From the NCBI GenBank assembly GCA_030425385.1, contig JAUIAH010000003.1, positions 300,438 to 364,437 of the forward strand: 64,000 nt of DNA, in the 5' to 3' direction. Shown here piece after piece: positions 54,601 to 61,973 of this stretch. How positions within the stretch are numbered: position 1 is the stretch's first letter; each line of letters opens with the position of its first letter. Origin of the DNA: Verrucomicrobiia bacterium (GTDB taxonomy: Bacteria; Verrucomicrobiota; Verrucomicrobiia; Verrucomicrobiales; DEV007). The position numbers and the translations under genes are program-made. The notes under the pieces were generated by a model. The model made no database searches. It saw only the letters and a list, made by a program, of their open reading frames with translations, and had not been told where the DNA came from.

Positions 54601-57600
54601 CGCTCGAAATCATTCGCCAACAGGTGGATGAGTGCGCGGCGGTCATCGTGGAACCAATGCAAAGTCGGCGGCCTGATTTCCAACCGAAAGCGTTCATCCA
54701 GGAGATCCGCAAGATGACGGAGAACTCCGAATGTCTCTTCGTCTTCGATGAAGTGATCACCGGTTTCCGAACGGGCCCAGGAGGGGCCCAAGAGTACTAC
54801 GGCATCAAGGCGGATCTAGCCACTTACGGAAAAGTGATAGGCAGCGGAATGCCCGTGGGTCTGATCGCGGGCAAGCGCGAGTATATGGATACTTTCGATG
54901 GCGGGCAATGGCAGTACGGGGACGATTCCTTTCCGGAAGCGCCGGTCACCTTCTTTGCCGGGACTTTTGTCCGGCACCCGCTCACGGTCGCGGCTGTGAA
55001 TGCGACGGCGAGGTTCTTCAAAGCGCAGCCTCGAAGTTTCTGGGACAATGTTTATGCCAAAGCCGAAAGAATGGCGGGGACGATCGACCGGCATTTCCAA
55101 GAGCACGGGATCGGCATGCACATGGCGCAGTTCAGTTCTCAGATGTATCTCAAAGTAGCCGATGACGAGAAGTATGCCGGTCTCTTCTTCTGTCTCATGC
55201 GAGATAAAGGGATCTTCATGTTAGAGGGATTGCCGAATTACCTCACCGCATCACACACGGACGAGGACATCGACGCGGTGATCGTGGCGGCCAAGGAGAG
55301 TGCTGCCGAGATGATGGAGGCGGGTTTCTTTGCCAATGCATCGCAGAGTGGAGGAGAAGGCCTGGGAAAGCCCTTGGGGCTGTCGCAGCAAACGGCCGTG
55401 GAGACGATCTCCGCGGCACCGTTGACGGCGGCCCAGCAGGAGATTTGGTTAGCTTGTCATCTTGATCACGAAGCGTCCTGCGGCTTCAATGAAGCGACCA
55501 CGCTTCACGTCAAGGGGCGTCTTCGGGTAGACGTGTTAGAATCGTCGCTTAACGACGTCATCGCACGCCACGACGCCTTGCGAGCTACCTTTGATGAGGA
55601 AGGTCGAGAGGTGCGGTTTGCGCCTGTATTGACGATCGATTTGCCAGTGAAAGATCTGGCGTCACTTTCCTCATCGGAGCGAGAAGAGCAGTTAGCGAAC
55701 TTCGCTCAGGATGAGGCGAGGCGTGCCTTTGATTTGGTGAACGGGCCTTTGATCCGAGGATTCGTTGTTCGGTTAGGGGAAGAGGAGTCTATTCTCTACC
55801 TGACAGCACATCATCTGGTGTGCGATGGGTGGTCTTACAATGTTCTCCTGGAAGAACTCAGTGCCCTCTATGGAGCGAAAGTCCGTGGTGAGGAGCCAGC
55901 GTTAGAGCCTGCGCCGAGTTTCGCGCGCTATGCAGCCGAGAAGGAGCGTCTTGGGACGGATCGGGAAGCACTTGCTTTCTGGGAGCGGCTCTATGCAGAC
56001 CCCCCGGATCCCATTGCCCTGCCTACGGATCGTCCGTATCCCGCGCATGACTCGCACGCGGGTCGTTCCGTGCGCCATGCAGTCAGCGGCGCGTTGGCAA
56101 AGGGACTCAAGCGGGTGGGCGCGCGGCAGAAGTGCACGGCCTATCAAACCTTGTTAGGCGCCTTTGAGGTCTTTCTCTCCAAGCTCACCGGGCAAGAGGA
56201 CTTCGCCATCGGCACACCCGCGGCCGGGCAGACCTTGCTCCAGGACGACGGCATGGTGGGCCATTGCGTTCATTTCCTGCCTTTCCGGTCGAGAGTGGAT
56301 CCTAAGAAGAGCTTCAACGACCATCTGGGAGAAGCGCGTCTGCGTGTGTTAGAGGCATTTGATCATCAGGACTTCACTTATGGCGAACTCTTGCCCAAGT
56401 TGAATCTTCAGCGATTGGGAGGGCGAAAACCCTTGGTTGAGGTGCAGTTCAATGTCGAGCGGACGGACTACCATGAAGAGTTTCATGGGTTGCAAACGCA
56501 GTTCGATGCCGTTCCCAAACGCTTCGTCAATTTCCCTCTCTTCTTCAATGTCATCGATTCGAAAGATGGCTTGATCATCGACTGCGATTTCCAAACGGAT
56601 CTCGTCGACGCGGAGACGGTCCAAGGCTGGTTAGCGAAATTTGAGTCCCTGATGGTGAAGCTGGCCGATGCGCCGGATCAGGAGTTGGGGGCGCAAAGCT
56701 TGGTGGACGAATCTGAGCAGGCGCTTTTGTTAGAGACGTTCAATGGCACGGCGGTAGGGCTGCCAGCAGCGCCCCTGGATTCCTGTGTGCACACCTTGTT
56801 CGAAGCGGAGGCGGCGAGTCATCCGGAGAAGATCGCCTTGCGGACGGACGACGCTGTCATGACCTACGAGGCGTTGGATCGGCGGGCAAATCAGTTTGCT
56901 CAAGGGTTGAGAGCACGAGGAGTCGCGGATGGTGCCTTGATTGCTGTGTTGCTGCCGCGGTCTTTCGATTTGATCGCTAGTGTGTTAGGCATTCTCAAGG
57001 CAGGAGGTGCTTACGTGCCGGTCGATCCTAACTATCCTGAGGACCGGGTGCAATACATGTTGAAAGACACGCAGGCACCCGTGTTGATTACCACGGCCGA
57101 GCCGAGATCGCGGCTGGCTCAGGTCATCCCTTCAGAGATCGATGTCCTCACCCCCGAAGACGTTGACGCGTGTTCCCCAGACTCTTTGGAGAGCCGTGTG
57201 TCTGCGGACGATCTTGCCTACGTGATCTATACTTCGGGATCTACTGGCACGCCGAAGGGATCGATGATTCCTCATCGAGGGGTAGTTCGGCTCGTCAAAG
57301 GGGCCAACTACGCTTCATTCACCGCTGACGATGTGTTTCTGCAAGCAGCCGCGATTTCTTTCGACGCCTCGACGATGGAACTGTGGGCACCGCTTCTTAA
57401 TGGTGCTTCATTGGTCTTGCCAGAGCCTGGCATTCCGTCACTGGAAGAGTTGGCGCGGTTGATTCGCGAGCACGGCGTCACGACGCTGTGGCTGACGTCA
57501 GGACTGTTTCAAATGATGGTCGAAGACCATTTGCCGGCGCTATCGGGTCTGAAACAGCTGCTAGCTGGAGGGGACGTGCTCTCACAGAAGCACGTGGCGC

Positions 57601-59468
57601 TTGCCTTCAACGAGCTGCAAGGGAAACTGATCAATGGTTACGGTCCGACTGAGAATACGACCTTTACCTGTTGTCACACCATCACGGAGGAAGATCTCGA
57701 CCGCGCCTCCATTCCCATTGGGAAGCCCATTGCCAATACAACCGTTCGGATCCTGGATCGGCAGCAGCAACTCGTTCCGGTGGGCGTCTGGGGCGAACTC
57801 TACATAGGCGGTCATGGTCTAGCAAAGGGCTATTTGAACAGCGAAGAGTTGACTCGTGAGAAGTTTGTGAGGGATCCGTGGAGTGCGGATGCGGAGGCGA
57901 AGCTCTATCGGAGTGGCGATCGGTGCCGCTGGTTGGCTAACGGATCCATCGAGTTTGGCGGACGTCTAGACCAGCAAGTGAAGATCCGTGGATTCCGGAT
58001 CGAGCCCGGTGAAGTGGAGACAGCGCTGAACGCTCTGCCAGAGGTCGCCCAAAGCGCGGTGACCACGCAAGGAGCCAGTGCCGGAACGCGAACTTTGGTG
58101 GCCTACGTGGTTGCGAAGGGAGGAAAGACTGTGGACTTAAGTGCCATGAAAGAGGCGCTGGCCAAGCGCCTGCCTGCGCACCTCGTGCCATCGGCGATGA
58201 AGGTGATGGCCTCGCTCCCGTTGACCGCAAATGGCAAGGTCGACTTTCGGGCTCTTCCTAAGATTGACCACTCCCAGACCGCTTCGGGGATGCCTCAGGC
58301 AGCTCCTGGAACTCCGTGTGAGAAGCGCTTGGCTGACCTGTGGGAAGAGTTGTTAGAATGCAAGGGGGTCGGCCTGGACGACAATTTCTTCGAGATTGGT
58401 GGGCATTCGCTCGTGGGTTTGAAGCTCTTCACACAGATTCAGAATGAATTTGGTGCCAAGCTTCCGTTAGGGGTGCTCTTCGAGGCGCCCACCGTCCGAT
58501 CTCTGGCGGCGCGCATTCAGGAAGAGGCTCCCGCGCAGGAGCCGCATGCCAATGGCGGCTCGAACGGACACGCCAACGGCAATGGTAATGGTAAAGGAAA
58601 CGAGGTGGTGCCTGTTTCGAAGCCGAAACCATCCTCCTTGTCATCATTGGCCACCATTCAGACGGGGTGTCCTGGCAACACCCCTATCATTGCCATCCAC
58701 GGGGGCGATGGCGGCATCCTCTTCTACCGGGAACTCGTTCGGTGGTTGCCCAAGGAGACGCCCCTTCACGCGATCGAAGCTCCTATGCTGCTCGATTCTG
58801 GGCGGATCACGGATGAATCTACCATCGCTGAGATCGCTGCGGAATATCACGAACTCTTGCTGGCGGCCAGGTTAGAGGGCCCCTACATCCTTTGCGGCTA
58901 TTCCTTTGGCGGAGTGGTCGCGTATGAGATGGCGCAACGGTTGTATCAACGTCAGGTGCCCGTTGAGAAATTGATCCTCTTCGATACGCCGAATCCTGCC
59001 TTGGAGCTTCAGAATAAGTACACGCTCCGTCAGCGAGCGCAGTTGAATTGGAAGTTTCTGGAGAATCAGCCTGTTGGTCAACGCATTGGCCAGTTCTCAA
59101 AGATCATGGGCAAGGGAGTCGTCAGTAAGGTGCAACACCGGCGCGAGGTGAGACAGGCGATGCGCTCACTGAAGAAAGGGCAACCCGTCGATGACTCAAT
59201 GCGCGTGATTCAGGTCCGCGAGATGCACACGCGAATGATAGAGCGCTACGTGCCTAAGCCCTATCCGGGTGCCATGATCCTTATCAGAGCCACAGGTATC
59301 AGTGACTACTGCTACTACACGCAGGGACTCGGGTGGGAAGATTTGGTGGAAACGCTAGAAGTGGTCGACACTCCTGGATCACATCTCGACATCTTTGCTG
59401 AGCCCTACGTCGGACCGCTGGGCGAGCGCTTTCAGAAAGTCCTTGAGATGGATATGGATGCCAACTGA
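48618..59468 (+). CDS. Hybrid PKS-NRPS megasynthase: FkbH-ACP-KS-AT-ACP-AMT-C-A-PCP-TE
   Basis: 3616 residues, unbroken. FkbH-like glyceryl transferase, residues ~1-500: HAD site DADHTLWRGVLGEDG (Asp184, Asp186), FIDDNPAEV, then a GNAT-like half with FFLSCRALGKGVE (Cys448). ACP1 Ser607 (LGGRSL). KS ~665-1090: Cys844 (TACSTSM), His980 (EAHGTGTP), His1020 (GHLD). AT ~1190-1500: Ser1287 (GHSVGE), HGFH with His1385, the malonyl-type form. ACP2 Ser1620 (LGFDSL). A Pro/Ala linker. PLP aminotransferase of the GSA type ~1790-2240: Lys2072 (TYGKVIGSGMPVG), GFGPNFLGHSP. C ~2275-2700: HHLVCDG (His2398, His2399, Asp2403). A ~2730-3210: YTSGSTGTPKG, GYGPTENT, NGKVD with Lys3207; specificity code close to Val. 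PCP Ser3264 (GGHSL). Asn/Gly linker. TE: Ser3429 (GYSFGG), Asp3456, His3589. No KR, DH, ER, MT or epimerisation domain. The PKS-AMT-C-A-PCP order resembles the McyE and mycosubtilin-type beta-amino acid modules, but with an FkbH starter and in-line release. No phosphopantetheinyl transferase in the window. No clear ribosome binding site precedes ATG 48618. Confidence 0.95.
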   Translation: MRLLVAATFTAEPLERYLIPILGASNGLEVAFCPTNQLAQQLLDPASAWHRAESDHQVVLVRARDIAPEDPAMGLQAVEESLREARSPRQPLVLFCPHPEETEDEREQAREVIARLRAQGILAFPSTAITELLPPETAESAFDREADAVGQIAYKAPLYAAVALKIARQIDAQNRPPKKLIVVDADHTLWRGVLGEDGLEGIDVDAARRWLQTFLLERREAGFLLALSSKNELQDVQEALSKHPAMVLREDHFVSLRVNWRPKSENVAELCEDLGLGLDSVIFIDDNPAEVAEVKASCPQVTGVALPSEPGALVTTVAQMAAFDLGAPPTEEDRQRSELYRSQAERAASRKQSDSFRAFLADLQLEVGIAAISEADDDRVSQLSFRTNQFNAFKVPFSPETLSERRAAGDLALAVRAKDRFGDYGLVGAMLGHWANRVLEVDRFFLSCRALGKGVERHMIRALGELAKEENCETLRIRFQETERNSVCKAFLESVGGPLTAGFVSLCADRAARLDPLPEVEDAPTSKPSPIPVATPTETASLLETWADPQALAEHLEDSRQPRPDLPEAPTTPRDAMDKRLLDLWEAVLGIEGIGIDDRFSALGGRSLQLVQMHARLTREFHVNLPLTDLFELPTVRALADRLGKKQANAEVPSPSTPQERLPSEPIAIVGMALRTPGADSVETFWENLRQGVDALTRLSDEDLARAGLDVQAVRQDEKYVPVKGCLEGVEAFDAGFFGILPKEAKHMDPQQRVFLELAWEALERAGYDPNAYAGRIGLWAGAYLDTYVIANLLTDKEFHAQWIPSIQVGSLQTELGNDKDYLATRVSFKLNLRGPSMTVQTACSTSMVAIAQAVQSLRAGESDMAMAGGVTITLPDRKGYYYTEDGMLSKDGRVCTFSDEASGTVFGNGAGLVVLKRLTDAQRDGDHIHAVIKGAALNNDGGVKHSYTAPSVEGQMDVITMAQRDAGVSPDTISYIEAHGTGTPLGDPIEVAALTKCFRRATDKKGYCVLGSLKPNVGHLDVASGVCGVIKTALALEKGEIPPLLHFKRPNPKIDFDSSPFRVETTLSKWECEGARRAAVSSFGVGGTNAHVVLEEPPEAVARRASPRAAHLVVLSARSESAREEASHRLANFAKVTDVSLADASFTAITGRRVFAKRLVCVARDWQHLREKLTSGKVVVGQGGNGNARLNFMFPGQGAQHVGMAREIYASEPVFRDHIDACAAYLQDALGGDLREVLYPEVSDEAATDRLKQTRYAQPSIFVIETGLAKLWQSWGLEPQAMIGHSVGEFAAACLAGVFTLEEGLDILATRGRLMSDLPGGAMLSVRLSEEAIAPYLGEADLAAVNGKELCVLAGSHEVIGKVEARLEGDGVTVKHLHTSHGFHSRMMDPVIDPFAEEIAKADLRAPNIPIYSTVTGTWLTDEEAQDPFYWARHLRQPVRFYQSIQALAGTEGEQLFLEVGPGQTLATLARQSVGREGGHQFFASGAHAAGGASDYEQLLETLGRFWIQGVALDWKAYFASEEVRRVPLPPYPFERKRHWVDPKPLSATAASSAPAPAALSQVALEAAEPIVLNPPTIPTMKRRDVLADKMREVLSELSDIPEEELDGSLSFLELGFDSLLLTQVGKAFQDAFTAKVTMRQLIDEFPTIDALTAHLDATLDPSILAPEESAPPAAPISEVAPVAARQSPPPVVAMPNPVAVPTPTIETSSLTGQVISQQMDLMRQQLALLQGSGPTPTSAPVPVVTTTPAPGPAPAATTSAPKTSVEPKPGSTAHGPYKPLNRTKDTGLSARQQQFIENLTKRYNEKTKSSKERTQKYRHCFADPRTANGFNRLWKDMCYQILVDRAKGSKLYDIDGNEYIDIVNGFGPNFLGHSPDFVLEALHDQLDKTIAVGPQAELAGETAELVCDLIGMDRVCFLNTGSEAVQAAMRVARTVTGRDKIIVFEKDYHGNFDEVLVRGANRNGKFKSMPIAPGIPRRAVADILVLPYGTDETLEIIRQQVDECAAVIVEPMQSRRPDFQPKAFIQEIRKMTENSECLFVFDEVITGFRTGPGGAQEYYGIKADLATYGKVIGSGMPVGLIAGKREYMDTFDGGQWQYGDDSFPEAPVTFFAGTFVRHPLTVAAVNATARFFKAQPRSFWDNVYAKAERMAGTIDRHFQEHGIGMHMAQFSSQMYLKVADDEKYAGLFFCLMRDKGIFMLEGLPNYLTASHTDEDIDAVIVAAKESAAEMMEAGFFANASQSGGEGLGKPLGLSQQTAVETISAAPLTAAQQEIWLACHLDHEASCGFNEATTLHVKGRLRVDVLESSLNDVIARHDALRATFDEEGREVRFAPVLTIDLPVKDLASLSSSEREEQLANFAQDEARRAFDLVNGPLIRGFVVRLGEEESILYLTAHHLVCDGWSYNVLLEELSALYGAKVRGEEPALEPAPSFARYAAEKERLGTDREALAFWERLYADPPDPIALPTDRPYPAHDSHAGRSVRHAVSGALAKGLKRVGARQKCTAYQTLLGAFEVFLSKLTGQEDFAIGTPAAGQTLLQDDGMVGHCVHFLPFRSRVDPKKSFNDHLGEARLRVLEAFDHQDFTYGELLPKLNLQRLGGRKPLVEVQFNVERTDYHEEFHGLQTQFDAVPKRFVNFPLFFNVIDSKDGLIIDCDFQTDLVDAETVQGWLAKFESLMVKLADAPDQELGAQSLVDESEQALLLETFNGTAVGLPAAPLDSCVHTLFEAEAASHPEKIALRTDDAVMTYEALDRRANQFAQGLRARGVADGALIAVLLPRSFDLIASVLGILKAGGAYVPVDPNYPEDRVQYMLKDTQAPVLITTAEPRSRLAQVIPSEIDVLTPEDVDACSPDSLESRVSADDLAYVIYTSGSTGTPKGSMIPHRGVVRLVKGANYASFTADDVFLQAAAISFDASTMELWAPLLNGASLVLPEPGIPSLEELARLIREHGVTTLWLTSGLFQMMVEDHLPALSGLKQLLAGGDVLSQKHVALAFNELQGKLINGYGPTENTTFTCCHTITEEDLDRASIPIGKPIANTTVRILDRQQQLVPVGVWGELYIGGHGLAKGYLNSEELTREKFVRDPWSADAEAKLYRSGDRCRWLANGSIEFGGRLDQQVKIRGFRIEPGEVETALNALPEVAQSAVTTQGASAGTRTLVAYVVAKGGKTVDLSAMKEALAKRLPAHLVPSAMKVMASLPLTANGKVDFRALPKIDHSQTASGMPQAAPGTPCEKRLADLWEELLECKGVGLDDNFFEIGGHSLVGLKLFTQIQNEFGAKLPLGVLFEAPTVRSLAARIQEEAPAQEPHANGGSNGHANGNGNGKGNEVVPVSKPKPSSLSSLATIQTGCPGNTPIIAIHGGDGGILFYRELVRWLPKETPLHAIEAPMLLDSGRITDESTIAEIAAEYHELLLAARLEGPYILCGYSFGGVVAYEMAQRLYQRQVPVEKLILFDTPNPALELQNKYTLRQRAQLNWKFLENQPVGQRIGQFSKIMGKGVVSKVQHRREVRQAMRSLKKGQPVDDSMRVIQVREMHTRMIERYVPKPYPGAMILIRATGISDYCYYTQGLGWEDLVETLEVVDTPGSHLDIFAEPYVGPLGERFQKVLEMDMDAN

Positions 59469-59482
59469 AAGCGGTTGGGGCG

Positions 59483-60250
59483 TTAGGCTGATTCGGCAGG
59501 TCCCATGGACTTGGACTGCGTTTCCTCGTTGCCCCCATCAGACTGTCCACCAGAGGAGTCGCTCTCGCTCTCAATGGTGAGTCCCTCGCTGGCAGCGAAG
59601 TCCGCGAGTGCCTGCTCTTCCATGGCTGTCTGCTCCAGTTCGAGCTCAGCGATCTCTGTGGTATCAATGCTATCACGGGCGACGCGATTCTTGCCCCGAG
59701 CCTTGGCTCGTTCATCCTCGACCATCTCTTGGAGGCGATTGAGCGTGTCACCAGAGCCGCCGATTTCATTGACCATGCCTGCGGCCATCTCGTTGAGTTC
59801 GGCCATGGCGGACTGCACCTTCATGTCGTCGATGCCACGGCGAAGCTCCTCGATCTTGCCGCGTGCTTCTTTGATAGAAACGTCGCGGGCATTCATCAGT
59901 TCGCGGTAAGTCTTCTCGGCTTCTTCCAGTTGAGCGGTGTTCTCTTCTAGGTCTTTCGTGACGCCCTGCAGGCGCATGGCCAACTGGCCTGCGAGTTTCT
60001 TATTGCCTGCTTTCAAATGGGCGGACGTCTTGGCGCGCAGTTCGTCGCGCTCCTTCTCCTGCTTCTTCACTTGCACCATCAGCCGCTCGCAAAGGCCCGC
60101 GTGAGCAGCCAACCCCTGATTGAACTTCACAATGTTCTTGCGGAGATTCTCCTTCTCCACTTCGAGCAGCGCTTCGGGGTTTCGTTTCTCCAGGCCTCCG
60201 ATGAAGAGCCCAAAGAAGCCTTTGATGAGATTGCCGAGACGTTTAAACAT
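59483..60250 (-). CDS. pspA: PspA/IM30 family membrane-stress protein
   Basis: 255 residues from ATG 60250 (MFKRLGNLIKGFFGLFIGGL, the amphipathic helix that binds membranes). Long coiled coil: LEVEKENLRKNIVKFNQGLA, QLEEAEKTYRELMNARDVSI, ending in an acidic Ser/Gly-rich tail (SDSSGGQSDGGNEETQSKS). PspA proteins oligomerise on stressed membranes and, in some species, inhibit PspF; no psp regulator is adjacent. The longer frame open to 61213 is antisense to the glycosylase gene and not translated. Convergent with the megasynthase, 14 bases apart. Confidence 0.9.
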   Translation of the reverse strand: MFKRLGNLIKGFFGLFIGGLEKRNPEALLEVEKENLRKNIVKFNQGLAAHAGLCERLMVQVKKQEKERDELRAKTSAHLKAGNKKLAGQLAMRLQGVTKDLEENTAQLEEAEKTYRELMNARDVSIKEARGKIEELRRGIDDMKVQSAMAELNEMAAGMVNEIGGSGDTLNRLQEMVEDERAKARGKNRVARDSIDTTEIAELELEQTAMEEQALADFAASEGLTIESESDSSGGQSDGGNEETQSKSMGPAESA

Positions 60251-60361
60251 AGCTGAATGAGGGTGTCGATTGGGGCGACTATGGGCGGCAAGGGAGGCGT
60301 TCTCAAGGGTGAAAGAAGCTCGATGTTGTAATCGACAAGGCCCTGTGCGTAGTCTCCGGCC

Positions 60362-61327
60362 ATGGGTCCTCACGTGATCGCGGCAACGCAGCATCTCCTT
60401 CGCTACCTCAAGCGGCAGCAGGAATCTGGCCTTCAGCGGGCCTACCTCACGGAAGAAGCCCGGGCCACCTTGCGCCAATTGTACCACCGCACGCGTGGTT
60501 CGCGCGTCCGCGTCCAGTCCGCCCCGACACCAGCAGTTCCCGCACAAGCGCCTGCGCCAGCAACTCCCGCCCCCTCGCCGCCGCCGGAACCCGCGAAGGC
60601 GGATCCACCGATCCCCGCTGCAGAGGTCGCCTCGCCCCCTGCGGAGTCGGCTTACCCAGCAGCCCGCGTGGCTGCGGTTCGCACCGCCATCACCCCCTCG
60701 GGAGCGACCAAGGACGAGCAGCTCATGGATTTGAAACAGCAGATTGCCAAAGATGCCGCTGCCCATTTGCCCACTTTGCGAGACACCATGGTCTTCTCCA
60801 CGGGGAACCTGAACGCTGAGTTGATGTTTATTGGAGAGGCCCCTGGAAACGAGGAGGAGCGGCAGCAAGAGCCCTTTGTGGGGCCGGCAGGGCAACTGCT
60901 CAACAAGATCATTCAAGCCATGGGGCTCCAGCGTGAGATGGTCTACATCTCTAACATCGTCAAATATCGTCCGGCTATGCCGAATCAGGGTACGGGCAAT
61001 CGCAAACCGGATGGCGGTGAGATGACCGCGTGTCTGCCTTACATTGTGGCGGAAATTGACCTGGTTCGACCGAAGGCGATTGTCGCGCTGGGAGCCACGG
61101 CTGCGGAGGGGTTGACCGGTGAAACGACGCCGGTTGGGAGGGCGCGTGGACGCGTGCGCTCTTGGAACGGCACCCCTTTCGTGGTGACCTACCACCCATC
61201 CTATCTCTTGCACAACGGTGCCCTCAGTGAGCGGCGGAAAGTTTGGGAAGACATGCTATTGGTGATGGAAACACTGCAAATGCCGGTGTCTCAGAAGCAG
61301 CGGCAGTTCTTTACCAAAGGGCGCTAG
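60362..61327 (+). CDS. Uracil-DNA glycosylase homologue (family 4-like, no Fe-S cysteines)
   Basis: 321 residues. N-terminal ~110 residues are Pro/Ala-rich and disordered. The rest is a UDG fold: GEAPGNEEER (158-167), PFVGPAGQLLNKIIQAMGLQ, YISNIVKYRP, and the second motif HPSYLL (His278). Family 4 enzymes remove uracil from DNA and carry a [4Fe-4S] cluster held by four cysteines; here only one Cys (224, in EMTACLPYIV) exists in the whole protein, the CxxC before the domain is absent and the VKCRPP Cys is Tyr. It may therefore be a cluster-free variant. It converges with the HD gene (6-base gap). Confidence 0.85.
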   Translation: MGPHVIAATQHLLRYLKRQQESGLQRAYLTEEARATLRQLYHRTRGSRVRVQSAPTPAVPAQAPAPATPAPSPPPEPAKADPPIPAAEVASPPAESAYPAARVAAVRTAITPSGATKDEQLMDLKQQIAKDAAAHLPTLRDTMVFSTGNLNAELMFIGEAPGNEEERQQEPFVGPAGQLLNKIIQAMGLQREMVYISNIVKYRPAMPNQGTGNRKPDGGEMTACLPYIVAEIDLVRPKAIVALGATAAEGLTGETTPVGRARGRVRSWNGTPFVVTYHPSYLLHNGALSERRKVWEDMLLVMETLQMPVSQKQRQFFTKGR

Positions 61328-61333
61328 CGAAAC

Positions 61334-61963
61334 CTAACCACGTCCTTTCCATGCTGCGATCTCTCGCGCCACGTTCTCTCGGGCGCGCTTCTCGTGGTGG
61401 CGAAACGCTTTCGTGAGATAGATCCGCTCGCGATCTAGAAATCCTGACATCACCGCCACACGACCACGTGCAAAGTCGGGCTCACTGACAAAAGCGTATT
61501 CTTGCCTCACCGCGCGTGCGTAGGCATCGTAGATCTCGGGAGTGCTGGCCAAGATCGAAAGATCCAGATCAGAGATGAGCTGTTCGTCAGGATGAGTGGG
61601 AGGAGGTGCGGAGGGAACCGTCGCTATGATCAGGCGCTCGACATCAGCGGCCATCGTGCGTTCGAGAAAGGGGCCTAGCTCGCGGCGAAAGCAGGCAGCA
61701 CTGGCGGCTTCATTCTCCGTCGCACGTGGATCATAGACCACATCATGGAACCAGATCGCCCATGCCACCGCATCGTCCCGAGGCCCATGGGCCTCCCAAC
61801 CAGCGAGCATGAACCGGATATGGTCGAGATTATGATAGTGCCGATGAGGTTCTTGGTAGGCTTGTGAGACGAGCTTCCACAGACGGGCTGTCGAGATCTC
61901 CTGACAGCTCCGCGCCACCAAGGCGGCTAACTGCTGCTGAAGAATGGCCGTCGACATGCCCAT
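61334..61963 (-). CDS. HD-superfamily predicted metal-dependent phosphohydrolase
   Basis: 209 residues. Metal-binding residues His42, His44, Asp47, His48 (RHYHNLDHI) and His73-Asp74 (WFHDVVYDP), with a third conserved Asp in LISDLDLSILA, fit the HD-domain family of COG4339 type. These proteins are predicted nucleotide phosphohydrolases; none of the activities can be deduced here. Lies 10 bases after the DUF1080 gene in the same direction. ATG 61963 and 61957 are both possible starts. Confidence 0.85.
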   Translation of the reverse strand: MGMSTAILQQQLAALVARSCQEISTARLWKLVSQAYQEPHRHYHNLDHIRFMLAGWEAHGPRDDAVAWAIWFHDVVYDPRATENEAASAACFRRELGPFLERTMAADVERLIIATVPSAPPPTHPDEQLISDLDLSILASTPEIYDAYARAVRQEYAFVSEPDFARGRVAVMSGFLDRERIYLTKAFRHHEKRARENVAREIAAWKGRG

Positions 61964-61973
61964 GGCATGAACG

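Noticed and set aside
60251..61213. Upstream extension of the PspA frame to 576 codons
   Set aside because: PspA starts with MFKRLGNLIKGFF at 60250. The extra part is antisense to the glycosylase gene, is Arg/Gly-rich and carries no PspA or other similarity.
60362..61327. UdgX-type covalent uracil-binding protein
   Set aside because: The KRRIH loop typical of UdgX is not present and the protein lacks the cluster cysteines of that family as well.
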